A DNA stretch of 16,673 bases from Spirogloea muscicola (taxonomy: Eukaryota > Streptophyta > Zygnematophyceae > Spirogloeales > Spirogloeaceae). Location of the stretch: the NCBI GenBank assembly GCA_009602725.1, contig WELB01000106.1:1-16673 (forward strand). The letters run 5' to 3'. The notes below the pieces were generated by a model. The model was not told the origin of the DNA, ran no database searches, and saw only the letters and a list, made by a program, of their open reading frames with translations. Below, one piece after another: positions 1 to 9,027 of the stretch (the stretch's first letter is position 1; the number at the start of each line of letters is the position of its first letter). The translations under genes were made by a program, and so were the position numbers.

Positions 1-217
1 GGCGAGCCGTCGGATGGCGGCCCGGGCCGAAGCCCGCGGCGCGGGCCCCTCCGCACCGTCCGATGCCCGCCCCCGGCCGCGAAAAGGACGTGCCCCGGGC
101 GCACAAGTGCTTCCGCCACCTCGGTGAGGTCGCCGTCGATGCTCTTGATCGGCTAGAGGGCTAGAACTCGGGGCGTGGGTTCAAGTCTGACTTCGCCATT
201 TAAAAACCACGACTCGC
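1..217. other. GC-rich window edge without a recognisable gene
   Basis: This stretch is clearly more GC-rich than the retroelement sequence that follows and resembles the base composition of the protease gene at the other end. The plus frame starting at base 3 stays open to a TAG at 162-164, and a minus-strand frame is also open across the same bases. In DNA this GC-rich, such openness means little. It could hold the last exon of a gene lying to the left, but no domain or motif is recognisable in either direction. Confidence 0.3.
202..206 (-). terminator. RNA polymerase III terminator of tRNA-Leu
   Basis: Eleven bases past the 3' end of the tRNA the minus strand reads five T in a row. This is the usual RNA polymerase III stop signal and supports an active tRNA gene. 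Confidence 0.75.
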
Positions 218-297
218 TGACCGGAGCGGGATTTGAACCCGCGCCCTTTCGGACTGGAACCTTACTCCAGCGCCTTAGACCGCTCGGCCATCCGATC
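218..297 (-). tRNA. tRNA-Leu (anticodon AAG)
   Basis: Read on the minus strand, the 80 bases fold into a complete type II cloverleaf. The 7-bp acceptor stem (GATCGGA with TCCGGTC) has one T-G wobble and is followed by discriminator base A. The D arm contains the typical TGGCCGAGCGGTCTAAGGC. The anticodon stem is CTGGA/TCCAG around the 7-base loop GTAAGGT, which places AAG at positions 34-36. A short extra variable arm (TCC-GAAA-GGG) follows, as expected for leucine tRNAs. The T arm is GCGGG-TTCAAAT-CCCGC. No intron is present and CCA is not encoded, as is usual in eukaryotes. The gene would read CUU (and CUC after A-to-I editing at position 34). All stems pair well and a T-run follows, so it looks functional. 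Confidence 0.95.
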
Positions 298-494
298 GCG
301 TTGTCATAGGTTGGTTTCGACGCCGCTCATGTGCCATCTGTCGTGACTGAAGTCGACCTACTTTTAGTCCGTCATCTCTTGGAGGATATGGTCTGAGAGA
401 AATCGAGAGTGTGGGCGATCATATCAAGCTATCCAGGCAACACGTCCTGCAATAGACGACACGACGTTCTCCAAGGAGCGAGTCGTCCGGGCTG
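298..494. other. Spacer between tRNA gene and first LTR
   Basis: No gene, repeat or motif was recognised in these roughly 200 bases. They contain the 5' flank of the tRNA gene and the left flank of the LTR at 495. No 5-base target duplication matching the other side of that LTR is visible. Confidence 0.4.
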
Positions 495-928
495 TGTGAG
501 TCGGATCGCTGGCCAGGCGCCGGGCCTCGGTGAAGAAAACAGGAGACCCACCGACTCGGGCTTGGGCAAGCTGAATGACTTGATCTAGTGCTCTGCAGAG
601 GTCCGAGGAGATGGGGGGGTGGCTGAGGTGGCGGGTCCACTGCCAGTCTGATGTACTGTTTCCGACTAGACGCGATACCGGCGTTTATCCTGCACCCACT
701 TGTCTTCCAGATGAAAGCGGGCACAGCATTGGGGTACAACGCTTCAGCGTCTGTGACCTTCTTTGGTCCAATGTTTGCGCGCTGCCTGCTCTCTTTCGAC
801 TTCTTTCCGGGACCTCTGGTTTGGTCTCACCCTCGTTCTCGATCGTCCATGAAGACGCTTTCTGTGGTCGAGTGCTATCATCACCACACTCTCTGTTTCT
901 ACTTTGACGTGACTGCCACCAGCGAAAC
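495..928 (+). mobile_element. Lone Copia-type LTR, same family as the LTR at 11150
   Basis: The stretch can be aligned by eye along most of its length with the 3' LTR at 11150-11787. It starts TGTGAGTCGGATCG against TGGTAGTTGGATTG, then shares blocks such as CCCACCGACTC, TTGATCTAGTGCTCTGC and CCGAGGAGATGGGGGGG, and ends with TTTCTACTTTGACGTGAC followed by ACCAGCGAAAC or a close match. The exact 3' boundary is uncertain by about ten bases because the AGCGAAAC shared after the last CCA may or may not belong to the LTR. It lacks roughly 190 bp found in the other LTR between its TTCTTT and GACCTCTGG. No internal leader or primer binding site follows. A minus-strand RT fragment begins almost at once, so this is a solo or rearranged LTR. 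Confidence 0.7.
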
Positions 929-936
929 CGACAACA

Positions 937-1740
937 CTAATACTTCCGACGTACAATTTGAGCAACCACTCCCACTGCTACTGCTATATCTGACGTGCTT
1001 CTCAAAGAACATCCCACTGCCTCCCTGTACATCTGTTGCCTGTCTTGATCCTTCTTGATTCTTTGATCCTTTCTCAAGGTTTGTTCAGTAGCCTGTGGGG
1101 TTGAGACAGGGTTGCAGTCTTGCATACCAAGGCTGTCCGGGATGAAAGGTTCTCAGTCATGGACTTTGACGATCCCAATCTCACAACATCTCTACTTCTA
1201 TCTCTCTCCACTGAATTCCCAACAAGTACTCCAACGGCCCAAGATCTGTGTCTACAATCTACTACTCAGCTATTGCTTTGTTCGTTTCATCTCATTAGCT
1301 GAGTCTCCCAGTGAATCCAGATCATCGACACACAGTGCCAGAAGTACTTCAGCAGGTTGTTCCTTCACGCACGCACTGCGATCAGCCTCAGGTCTCTCAC
1401 AACCTCGGTTCATTAGGAAAGCATCGACCTGTGCATACCGAGCCCTGGGCGCTTGTCTAAGACCGTATAGTGCTTTCCTGAGCTTGCGGACGTCTTTGCC
1501 TATCACCTCAAAACCTGTGGGTTGCTGCATGTGAAGTTCTTCGTCGAGGTCTGCATTGGCCATTCGAAATCTCCATCTGATTTATTGACAGGTCATATGT
1601 AGCAGCCATGGCTAGCAGGCTCCTCACCGCATGTTCTTGACAACAGGAGCAGACGTTCCGCTGTTAGTCTACACCACCTTTCTGAGCACAGCCTTCAGCC
1701 ACAAGACGTGCTTTACATCCATCTCACAGACCCATTTCCC
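937..1740 (-). pseudogene. Copia reverse transcriptase fragment (broken)
   Basis: Read on the minus strand from about 1740, the pieces follow the order of a Ty1/copia reverse transcriptase. A KWV-like start is followed by TSAPVVKNMR (usually FAPVVK), then a frame starting at 1563 with NADLDEELHMQQPTGFEV, then ALYGLRQAPRARYAQVDAF, then the catalytic block LLALCVDDLDSLGDS, in which Cys replaces the usual Tyr of YVDD. After further breaks come LGPLEYLLGIQW, DCNPVSTP and YREAVGCSLRSTSDIAVAVG (family: VGSLMYL..TRPDIAFAVG). At least three frame changes and several stops make it dead. It is cut off at both ends, abutting the LTR at 495-928 on one side and a plus-strand RNase H fragment on the other. 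Confidence 0.85.
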
Positions 1741-1767
1741 TTCAGCTCACCTTTGAGCAACCATGTG

Positions 1768-2178
1768 CGAGGAATAGCTTCCCTGCCAGCTGGTACGAAA
1801 CGACAAACAGTTGCGCTTTCATCGACAGAGGCTCAGTACAGGGTGGTGCTCAAGCACGCAGTCAAAGACGCAATCTGGTTACGACTACTTGAGCTTGAAC
1901 TTGGTCTGCAACAGCCTTTTACCACCAGATTGATCGATTTACGGGGCCCTCATAGCAAACCCAATCTTCCGTTATTGCACAACAGCATATTGATATTCGG
2001 TATCATCTCATTTTGGGGAGTACGTACAGAGGACACTTGTACGCTCTGAGTACTGTAGTACGGCGGATCAGGTGGTGGACATGCTTACCAAGGCCGCCCC
2101 TAGAGTCACATCCGATTTCTGCAGAGCACAGGCAGGTGTCCTGGCCCGACTCTCCAAGTTTAGGGGGAGCGTGGAGAT
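1768..2178 (+). pseudogene. Copia RNase H and pol C-terminal fragment with polypurine tract
   Basis: The plus strand carries VALSSTEAQY (from about 1810), the conserved RNase H block of Copia pol, followed by KDAIWLRLLELELGLQQ. A frame change then leads to MLTKAAPRVTSDFCRAQAG (from about 2078), the family's C-terminal end. A polypurine tract, AGGGGGAGC, follows at 2162-2170 and then the LTR-like start TGGAGATC. Only a few bases of LTR remain before the sequence turns into the LTR of an element pointing the other way. The 5' side is also truncated, at about 1768, against a minus-strand RT fragment. This is a double-ended fragment created by rearrangement. Confidence 0.85.
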
Positions 2179-2319
2179 CGGACCTGCCACCTCGGTCGCC
2201 CTCCGTCTCCTCCGACCTTGCAGAGCACTGCATTGGGAATCTCAGGTTGCCCAAGCCTGAGTTGGTGGGCCTCCTCCTTTCCCTCACCAAAGTCCGGCTG
2301 GCGATCCAACTCCCACCCT

Positions 2320-5300
2320 CCCCCCCAGTGGGAGAGTTGGGCCAGGCCACCTGCCTGTGCTCGCAGAAGTGGAATTTGACTTTGGGAATGGCCGTGGTGA
2401 GAGCATCCGCCACCTGGTCCGATGTCTCACAGCACTCAAAAAAAAAGCATACTAGTTTCTGCTGTAGGCTCCCCAGTGAGACGATACTGGATGTCATATG
2501 CTTTGTGCGAGGGTGAAAGACTGGTTTGCCATGAGGGCAAGACTGCCCTGTAAATCGGTCAGGATCGTCGTGGAAAGTTGTTGCAGACCGCGTTCGAGCT
2601 TGAGTCGTCGTGACCAGATTGCCTCTTGGCCTGCGTGCGTTGCCGCCATGTACTCAGCCGCTGTTGACGAAAGCTATTGATTGTTTCTCACCACTCCACG
2701 AGACCGCACCTCCATTCAGAAGAGAGGCGTAGCCAGTGGTGGACCATCTGTCTTCTTGATGACCTCCCCAGTCCGAGTCAGTAGAACCAAGAATAATATC
2801 GGGTGGCATCTACTGAGATTGCGCGGGAGGAGGACCTTGATAAACGAGACGCGTGTCTACTGTTCCCTTTAGATACCTCATGATGCGCTTGACTGCCATC
2901 CAGTGTGACCAGCCAGGATTAGACATGACGTCACTGACTCGACTTACAGCTACTGCAATGTCTGGACGAGTTCCTAACATGATATACATCAAACCCCGTA
3001 GTGCTCGTTCGTAGGGCATGGACATCATGTCCTTCTGCTCCTGCTCTGTCTGCGGACAAATTGGTCAGTAAGACAAAGACCTGTGTCCAGAGGGGCAGAC
3101 ACTGGCTTGCACTGTTCAGGTATCTCATGGGATTTACGAAAAGCAGCACCTTATGATGTATATGATAAGGTAGATTTTGATATACCAGTAGGTACACGAG
3201 GAGATTGTTATGATAAGTCCTGCATGGAGGACTTTTCAATAACAGATTGTATGTCGTGAGTCTGGTCAGTCTGCACTTATCCTGCATTACGATCTCTTAC
3301 AACATGCATTCCTGGTATTCTTTCCTGAATCTGACATTCCAAATTTTTGAAGTTAGGGCTTGTTTGACGTTCTTAGATTGTCTACTGTTCTTGCATAGTA
3401 TCGGCACGTCACCAACATAAAGGGCAAGGATGAGTCTCTCAATACCTGACCCCTTCACGTGGATGGTATGCTCAAAATGGCATCTACAATGACCGTTCTG
3501 CAATGGAATTTGGTCAATGCTTTGGTACCAAGCCCTTGGCGCTTGCTTCAGACCATATAATCACCTTGTTGTCTGCGAACAAGATATTCCCTGAAAACAG
3601 CGTGGCCCTCAGGTTGTTGCTTGTAGAACTCTTCGTCTAAAACCTCCATTCAGAAATGCAGTTCGTAAATCCATTTGATGTTATTCCGCATTGAAACATG
3701 ATGAGATCAATAAAAGTGATACCAGTACTCTCAAAGATGTGACCTTCAGTTCTGGAGCAAAAGTCTCATTGAGATCCATACCTTCTTTTAGGGCACAACC
3801 TTTCGCAATCAACCTGGCTTTGAATTTGTCAATACCTACATTGGTATTTCGCTTTGATGTTTTAAGGACCCACTTGGTCCCTATTGCCTTTTCTCATACA
3901 GGTAACCCTGCTGATCAACCACATTTCATTCTCGAGTCAGGCATCCATCTCATTGGCAATCGCTTGCTTCCATTGCAGTACATGTGGAGAACTCAGAGCT
4001 GCTTACAAGGCAAGATGGTGTATCAATATCACTAATATTGAAGCAAGGAAGTGCCTTGGCAATCTGTCCGATATGGACAACAGGTACACTCGTTCTCGCT
4101 CTCATTGATTGTCTTTGACTGAATTTCGTCAACTCCTGAAATGTTCTCCCCCTGTCTCTGCACATCAGCTTGTGATGATACGGCTGTAGATTCATCAATA
4201 TCAGGAGAACCTCTTGATAAGACATTGTCATGAATGAAGTCTGGCTGTTCTTCAGTTATTCTCTGCAATACACCTTCATCGCGGCTCCTTCAACACAGAC
4301 AACATCTTCAATGTCATAAAGGTGAGAAGTTACCTGACATTGGATAAATTAGAAAAGACCTGGCAGTCCCCATCACTGTGCAAACCCATCGCTCCGCAAC
4401 TACGCTCTGTTGCACACAGTATGCTGCAGTCAGCTGTCTCTGTATTCCCTGCTGTTGACAGAACCTTCAGTGCCTTCAGCAAGGTAGTCTCCACCACTAT
4501 CAGATCGAATAGCTTCAATTCTCTGCCCTGTCTGCAGTTTTACTTCAGCTTCGGAAAGGCTTAGTTTTTCCAGCACTTTACTCTTGCTTTCCAGAGAAAG
4601 TATTCCCTGTTCCATCTGCTTCCGTTGTCCATGAAAGATAGAATGGATCCCATACCCACTAAAGATGGTATTCGCATGGGGCCACAGACGTCAGCATGCA
4701 CCAGCTCCAGCAGTGCAGAAGCTTTGCAGTGCTCACCAGCAAGCGGTGGCTGAATAGGGGGTTTGCCCTGAACACCACCATGCATGCACCAGCTCCAGCA
4801 GTTCAGAAGCTTTGCAGTGCTCACCAGCAAGCGGTGGCTGAATAGGGGTTTTGCCCTGAACACAGCCTGGACAGAGCTCAATTTCAACGGCTTGTGCAAG
4901 AGTATCTACTCCATGCACCATCCCCTTCAACTTCTCCATCCTCTGAACCCTGGGATGTCCCAGACGAGCAAGCCATTGCTCGGAGTTGTTTCTCTCAGCC
5001 TCAGACAAGTATACCCTGCCCTTCTCTTTCTGCACCTGTCCTGTCAGATTGAACAGGTTTCCTGTTCGACCGCCTGTCAGCATGGAGATCTGGTTGTGTT
5101 GACTGCACGAGCATCTTCTCTGACATCCACCTCATAGTCATGCTTGAGCAGCTGAGGGACAGACAGTAAGTTGGATGCAAGTCCGAGTACATGGACTACA
5201 TCCATCAGATTCCATGGTTTGATGAACTTGGAGCTACGGACCTCCAACTTCACCTCTCCTTTTGCCTACAGCAGGCAGTACGAAGTCATCCCCCCAAGGA

Positions 5301-5400
5301 AGATCCTGAAAGGACCGATGGGCTGATATCTCGTCCACCAATCTCGCTCGTATGTCAGATGGTGGGTGGCTCCATGCATCTACTTCAAGCAGCTTGGCTG
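2320..5400 (-). pseudogene. Copia pol (protease, integrase, RT, RNase H), broken
   Basis: The minus strand shows in order: a decayed protease site at about 5359-5383, reading MHGATHH where the family has D-S/T-G-A, so the catalytic Asp is lost; FLGGDDFVLPAVGK and MDVVHVLGLASNLLSV; a pre-integrase region with RLGHPRVQRM and CPGCVQGK (about 4830-5083); integrase DVCGPM and IRSDSGGDYL; RT with a LYGLKQAPRAWYQ-like block and LALYVGDVPILCK (about 3400-3440); PDIAVAVSRVSDVMSNPGW; RNase H SDWGGHQEDRWSTTGY and SSTAAEYMAAT (about 2640-2680); and the C-terminal VADALTTAIPKVKFHFCEHRQ. The RT active site reads YVGD, not YVDD, so it lacks a catalytic Asp. Frame changes occur every 100-300 bases. Confidence 0.85.
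4694..4866. repeat. 88-bp tandem duplication inside the minus-strand integrase
   Basis: Two near-identical copies lie head to tail, starting at 4694 and 4782 (period 88), each beginning GCATGCACCAGCTCCAGCAG. Only a few bases differ between them. On the minus strand they encode the region CVQGK-PIQPPLAGEHCKAS-LLELVHA of the integrase. Because 88 is not a multiple of three, the duplication shifts the frame. Confidence 0.9.
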
Positions 5401-5489
5401 ATCAGATCTTGTGGACAATATTCACCTGTTTTTCAGCACTAGACTGTCTTCCTCTTCTACTGTAGCCACCAGATTCCAGAGCTCTTCTA

Positions 5490-6330
5490 CTTGGAACAGT
5501 CATTGATCACATGTCCAGACTCACAACAGTAAAAGCATGTCCTTGGATCCATCGGATGTCTGTACCAGCCTGAGATGATCTTCTGTCTGGCGACTGCTAC
5601 CGCCACTCTCGCTTTGGAGTTGTCGGTTAACACCTTGCTGGTGCGTATTCCACCTGGACTGGTCCAGGGGTTGTCGCAGATCTCGTTCGAACTTCTGTCT
5701 AGCCATCGAAGCTGTCAGAGTACCTGTCAGAGTACCTGCCTGATTTCCTGCCAGAGTACCTGCCAGATGTCCTGTGAGATTCCCTGTCAGCCGGCGCTTT
5801 TGCTCGTCCGAGGCTCGCTCGTCATGTAGAAGGCGAGCCAGCACATAGTCTACAGTCAGATCATCCCTGTCAACAATCTGAGTGGAGTCTCGAGGAGCAT
5901 CGTACTCCCGCAAAAGTCCCATCAGAATGGAAAGAAGCTGGTGTCTCGCTGGAACCTCCTCTCCAGTGTCTTGTAGCTGAAGGGCCAGGGATTCCACTCT
6001 ACTACACAAACTCCTGCACTGACTCATCCTCCTCGTGTCTGCATCCACGCAAGCTCATGCTAAGACAGGACGCTCTGTCAGTTCGCTTCTCTCAAACTTG
6101 ATCATCAGATGCTCCCAGATCCCGCTAGCCAGGGGCTTGTTGACAACTCCAATCAGGTCCTCATCTGCCACGAGCATCGCTGCTGCTACAGCATTCTCCC
6201 TTGAGAGAGGCCGGCATGGCCCTCGATCTGCAGTCGGCACTACAGCATGCCAAACATCTTCAACTGCAGCATAACTTGCACAACATCCAATTGGTGGTCC
6301 TTGAAAGTTTGGGACTGAGGACAGGTAGCG
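5490..6330 (-). pseudogene. Copia gag (UBN2-type) with zinc knuckle, broken
   Basis: From about 6330 downward the minus strand has KLSRTTNW-like and VWHAVVPTADR blocks and AAAMLVADEDLIGVVNKPLASGIWEHL, then SLALQLQDTGEEVPARHQLLSILMGLLREYDAP. This resembles the UBN2 capsid domain of Copia gag. A run of four-residue repeats (xLTG) follows. The CCHC zinc knuckle CFYCCESGHVINDC (CX2CX4HX4C, 5496-5537) is complete but lies in a different frame from the preceding 175-codon open stretch, which ends at 5521. At least one frameshift therefore separates capsid from nucleocapsid. A GAGCAG hexamer repeat borders the 5' end. Confidence 0.8.
5712..5790. repeat. 12-bp tandem repeat in Copia gag
   Basis: About six and a half units of 12 bases (consensus CTGTCAGAGTAC, with variants such as CTGCCAGATGTC) follow one another in perfect register. 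On the minus strand each unit encodes four residues of the type L-T/A-G-N/H/T, giving a Leu-Thr-Gly-rich low-complexity tract after the capsid-like domain. Confidence 0.9.
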
Positions 6331-6373
6331 AGCCTCCCGGTGGGATCACAAGCTGAAGGCTCTCTCGGTCTGG

Positions 6374-6375
<2 letters not shown>

Positions 6376-6405
<30 letters not shown>
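6376..6405. repeat. GCTCCT hexanucleotide microsatellite
   Basis: Five perfect head-to-tail copies of GCTCCT lie at the boundary between the minus-strand gag relic and the LINE-like fragment. Confidence 0.95.
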
Positions 6406-6407
<2 letters not shown>

Positions 6408-6559
6408 CTGCTGCGGACAACAATCCCAGATTCTTGTCTTCTTCAGTCACAGTCCTCCATCGGACGTTTGCCCTTCTCCACAGGCCCGACAGACCGCCCC
6501 CGTCGCGGCGGCACAGAACATGGCGGCAGGCAGACAGCAGTCAGACCAGCACAGACTAG

Positions 6560-7076
6560 CCCTCAACCAAGGCGGGTGGCAGCCATGGCTAGGGCGCACG
6601 GGGGCACCGCGTGGCCGTAGTTATGGACTGAGCCCGATGTGCCGGGGCATCCCCATTTACAGGGAGCGCTCCTTCGGGCATCGACACACATCGCTGGCCA
6701 CGCAGTGGGCAGGGCAGAACGACGAAAGCTGCAGCACTACTCCGACCACCCCCAATGCGATCAGCTCCTGCCAGCTGCAGTTGACATCTTTGGCTGTATA
6801 GGTCCTCGCTTCCACACTCTCCTCCAGACTATTGCCAATCTCGGCGATGCACGACGTGCAGATGTGCTTCCGGCTGAGATGGGCCTGCCAGCTGCATATC
6901 TGTCGTTCTTGCGACGACGCGTTCCGGCCTGTTTGCAGCGTGCTCAGGCTTATGCTTTGCGCCAGAAAGCTGGGCAAAGTCTAGTTGGTGGCAGAAGGGC
7001 TTCGTACCTGCCATCTAGTATTCAGGCATCGGTTAGTGATCTTTATGTGTTGACCCGTGGTTACTGAGCGGGTCAA
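6560..7076 (+). pseudogene. LINE-like ORF C-terminal fragment
   Basis: An open frame runs from at least 6639 to the TGA at 7065-7067. Its protein has HPLQGALLR-type residues, then AERRKLQHYSDHP, LPAAVDIFGCIGPRFHTLL, FLRRRVPACLQRAQAYALRQ and the terminal SDLYVLTRGY. From memory, the pattern of AE-x-RK-x-x-x-Y, then a hydrophobic block with FG-x-x-G, then an RR-x-x-x-x-LQRA helix resembles the C-terminal part of non-LTR retrotransposon polyproteins downstream of the RT. Upstream, the same frame has a stop near 6616, so this is a 5'-truncated or decayed copy. The second copy at 8868-9255 ends with a closely related LLTRGY stop, which supports a mobile family. The exact LINE clade cannot be named. 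Confidence 0.6.
7050..7076 (+). other. Hairpin spanning the LINE-like stop codon
   Basis: TTGACCCG and CGGGTCAA form a perfect 8-bp stem around the 11-base loop TGGTTACTGAG. The loop holds the TGA stop codon at 7065-7067. A second copy of the same element has a stem of different sequence at the matching place (8964-8988). Confidence 0.7.
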
Positions 7077-8963
7077 TCTGCTGTAGATGATGTACGTCTC
7101 TAGATTTGCTTGCCTTTGTACTTGGCCATTTGGTCTTCGATTGTTTCAAAGACACGAGATTTTCCTTCGGGCCCACTGGGCTGCTCAAAAGGTTCCCAGC
7201 TCGATCGCTGGTTCACCATGTTATCACATTCGACAAGGAGGACGACGACCTTCCGTCTTCATACAAAGTCGTACAAACAGCAATACCGTTCAAGATGTGA
7301 ACAGGACTCTGACATGTTTCTATTAGCAAGGAGAAAGGACATTATATTAGGAATTGTATCAGAAGAAAAATGGAGAGAGGAGCAACCACAACAACAAACA
7401 CCACAGGAAAGTGGTAGCTCTCTCGATCCTACCGTGCTTTGACGACGTTAGAATGCACAAGTATGACGACAAGTACGTGGTATATGGATACAGGAGCAAC
7501 ATCATGGTAAGCGTCGTGGTATGCAACAATGTACTTCTTCCGAGGATCTGATGCTGTGAGTGTCATACTTGGAAATCAGATTCTACCTCATACGAACACA
7601 TACATACATGCTATCGCAAGTCATCGTTGCCTGCTATAGAATGCGGCTATCTGAGTCTACAGGGCTCCCAGGCACTCGCGATACACCAGCGCGCTAGGCG
7701 TGCATTAGGCCAGGCTAATCGCTTCCGTGGTGGTCTGGCTCCTCGGCTTAGCTCGTCAGATATGTACGTGCTCACTGGAGGATAATGGTGCCCCGCTCAG
7801 CCAACTCATTACCCCGTTACCAGGACATTTGCAAGGCCAGAACTGGCCTCCCTGTCAAACTCATGCGCACCGCGCGCCTTCTCTCTGGGAAAGGGTACAA
7901 ATCGACATGATCATGACCGTGGAGCCAGGAGGCATGCCTCGCACAGATTCGTAATGTCTTGCATGTACCGGATCTTGATGGAACTCTGTGATCCATTGCT
8001 CGGATACTCAAATCTATCTCAAACAGACACTATGGTGACCCAAGATGCTATTGGAATGGCTCCTTTCTCTTCATATCATAAGGTGATTGCCAGGTCAGTG
8101 TTTTGATGGTGACTTGTTTCGTGTACTGTGCAGAACCACCAACCAGAGTTCTTGTTCCTAAGAATTGTTCCAATACTGATACATCTCATCTTCCTCCTAC
8201 ATTTGGCATGACAGACTAGGTCATCTGGACTATGAACATCTGCAGTGAAAGCAGGATGATCGAGTGGTTCATGGCTTGAAGGGTGAACTCTGATCGTCAC
8301 GACGATAATCATGGAGACTGTGCATCAGGCAAGATGCACATCTGCCGTTTTCCGCATTTCTACTGAACTCTTGGGACTGGTCCACACCCGCATTTGTGGA
8401 CCTGTGCAGGTTACTTCGTTCGGTCACTGCAGTTCTTTCCTGAATTTAATTGATGTTTTCTCAAGGTTCGTGGCTAGCTACTTCTGAAAGACAACAGATG
8501 AGTGTATGTCAAAGTGCGAGGAGTTCGAGGCAGAAGCTTAGACTTTTACAGGGAAGCATATTAGGATTCTGCGTGCAGACAATGGGGGTCAGTACATTCC
8601 TTTGCACTTTGAGTAATTTCTAGAGGCGAGTTGCATCCGACACAGAGATAGATATTCAATCCTTACAATCTTCAACAGAATGGGGTGGCTGATAGATGGG
8701 ATTGTGTGATTGTGGAAAGTGCTTGATCAATGCTCCATTCAGCAGATCATCAAAAGAACGTGGGCTGAGGCAGTGCAACTGCACTTATGTTATTACATTC
8801 ATATGACCAGGACTTTACACACGATAAGACCTGCGGAAGCGTGGACAAAGATGAACCGAGTTTGTCACTTCTTTGAACTTTGGCCGAGCTTTGGCGGCGG
8901 CCTCCAGCTTCCGTCAGGGCGACGTCTTTCCTCCGGCTAGCTACTCCGACTTGCATCTCCTGA

Positions 8964-8988
8964 CCAGAGGTTACTGAGCGTCCTCTGG
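8964..8988 (+). other. Hairpin spanning the stop codon of the inserted LINE end
   Basis: CCAGAGG and CCTCTGG pair perfectly over 7 bp with the 11-base loop TTACTGAGCGT, which contains the TGA stop at 8975-8977. The shared GGTTACTGAGCG aligns with the hairpin at 7050-7076, while the arms differ in sequence. Confidence 0.65.
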
Positions 8989-9027
8989 CTGATGTCTTCG
9001 TCCTAGTCCAAAGGCATGGACTGTAGT

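Larger units (their letters stand above)
2179..6330 (-). mobile_element. Ty1/copia retrotransposon, minus strand, decayed, partial LTR
   Basis: Going down from 6330 on the minus strand, the order is gag, CCHC zinc knuckle, protease, pre-integrase and integrase, RT, RNase H, polypurine tract and the beginning of an LTR. This is the Copia order, with integrase before RT. The polypurine tract is the GGGGGGGGAGGG run at about 2316-2327. The LTR starts TGGGAGTTGG at 2315 and reads for about 137 bp, matching the first part of the plus-strand LTR at 11150, before it is cut by the head-to-head fragment at 2178. No 5' LTR was found above 6330. All coding parts are broken. Confidence 0.88.

Noticed and set aside
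168-198. Plus-strand GTGGGTTCAAGTC...CTTCGCCA resembling the 3' part of a tRNA-Leu
   Set aside because: The T stem has two mismatches (GTGGG against CTGAC) and no D or anticodon arm can be fitted upstream. At most it is a tRNA relic.
419-739. 106-codon open frame on the minus strand
   Set aside because: It is antisense to the LTR at 495-928 and has no protein features.
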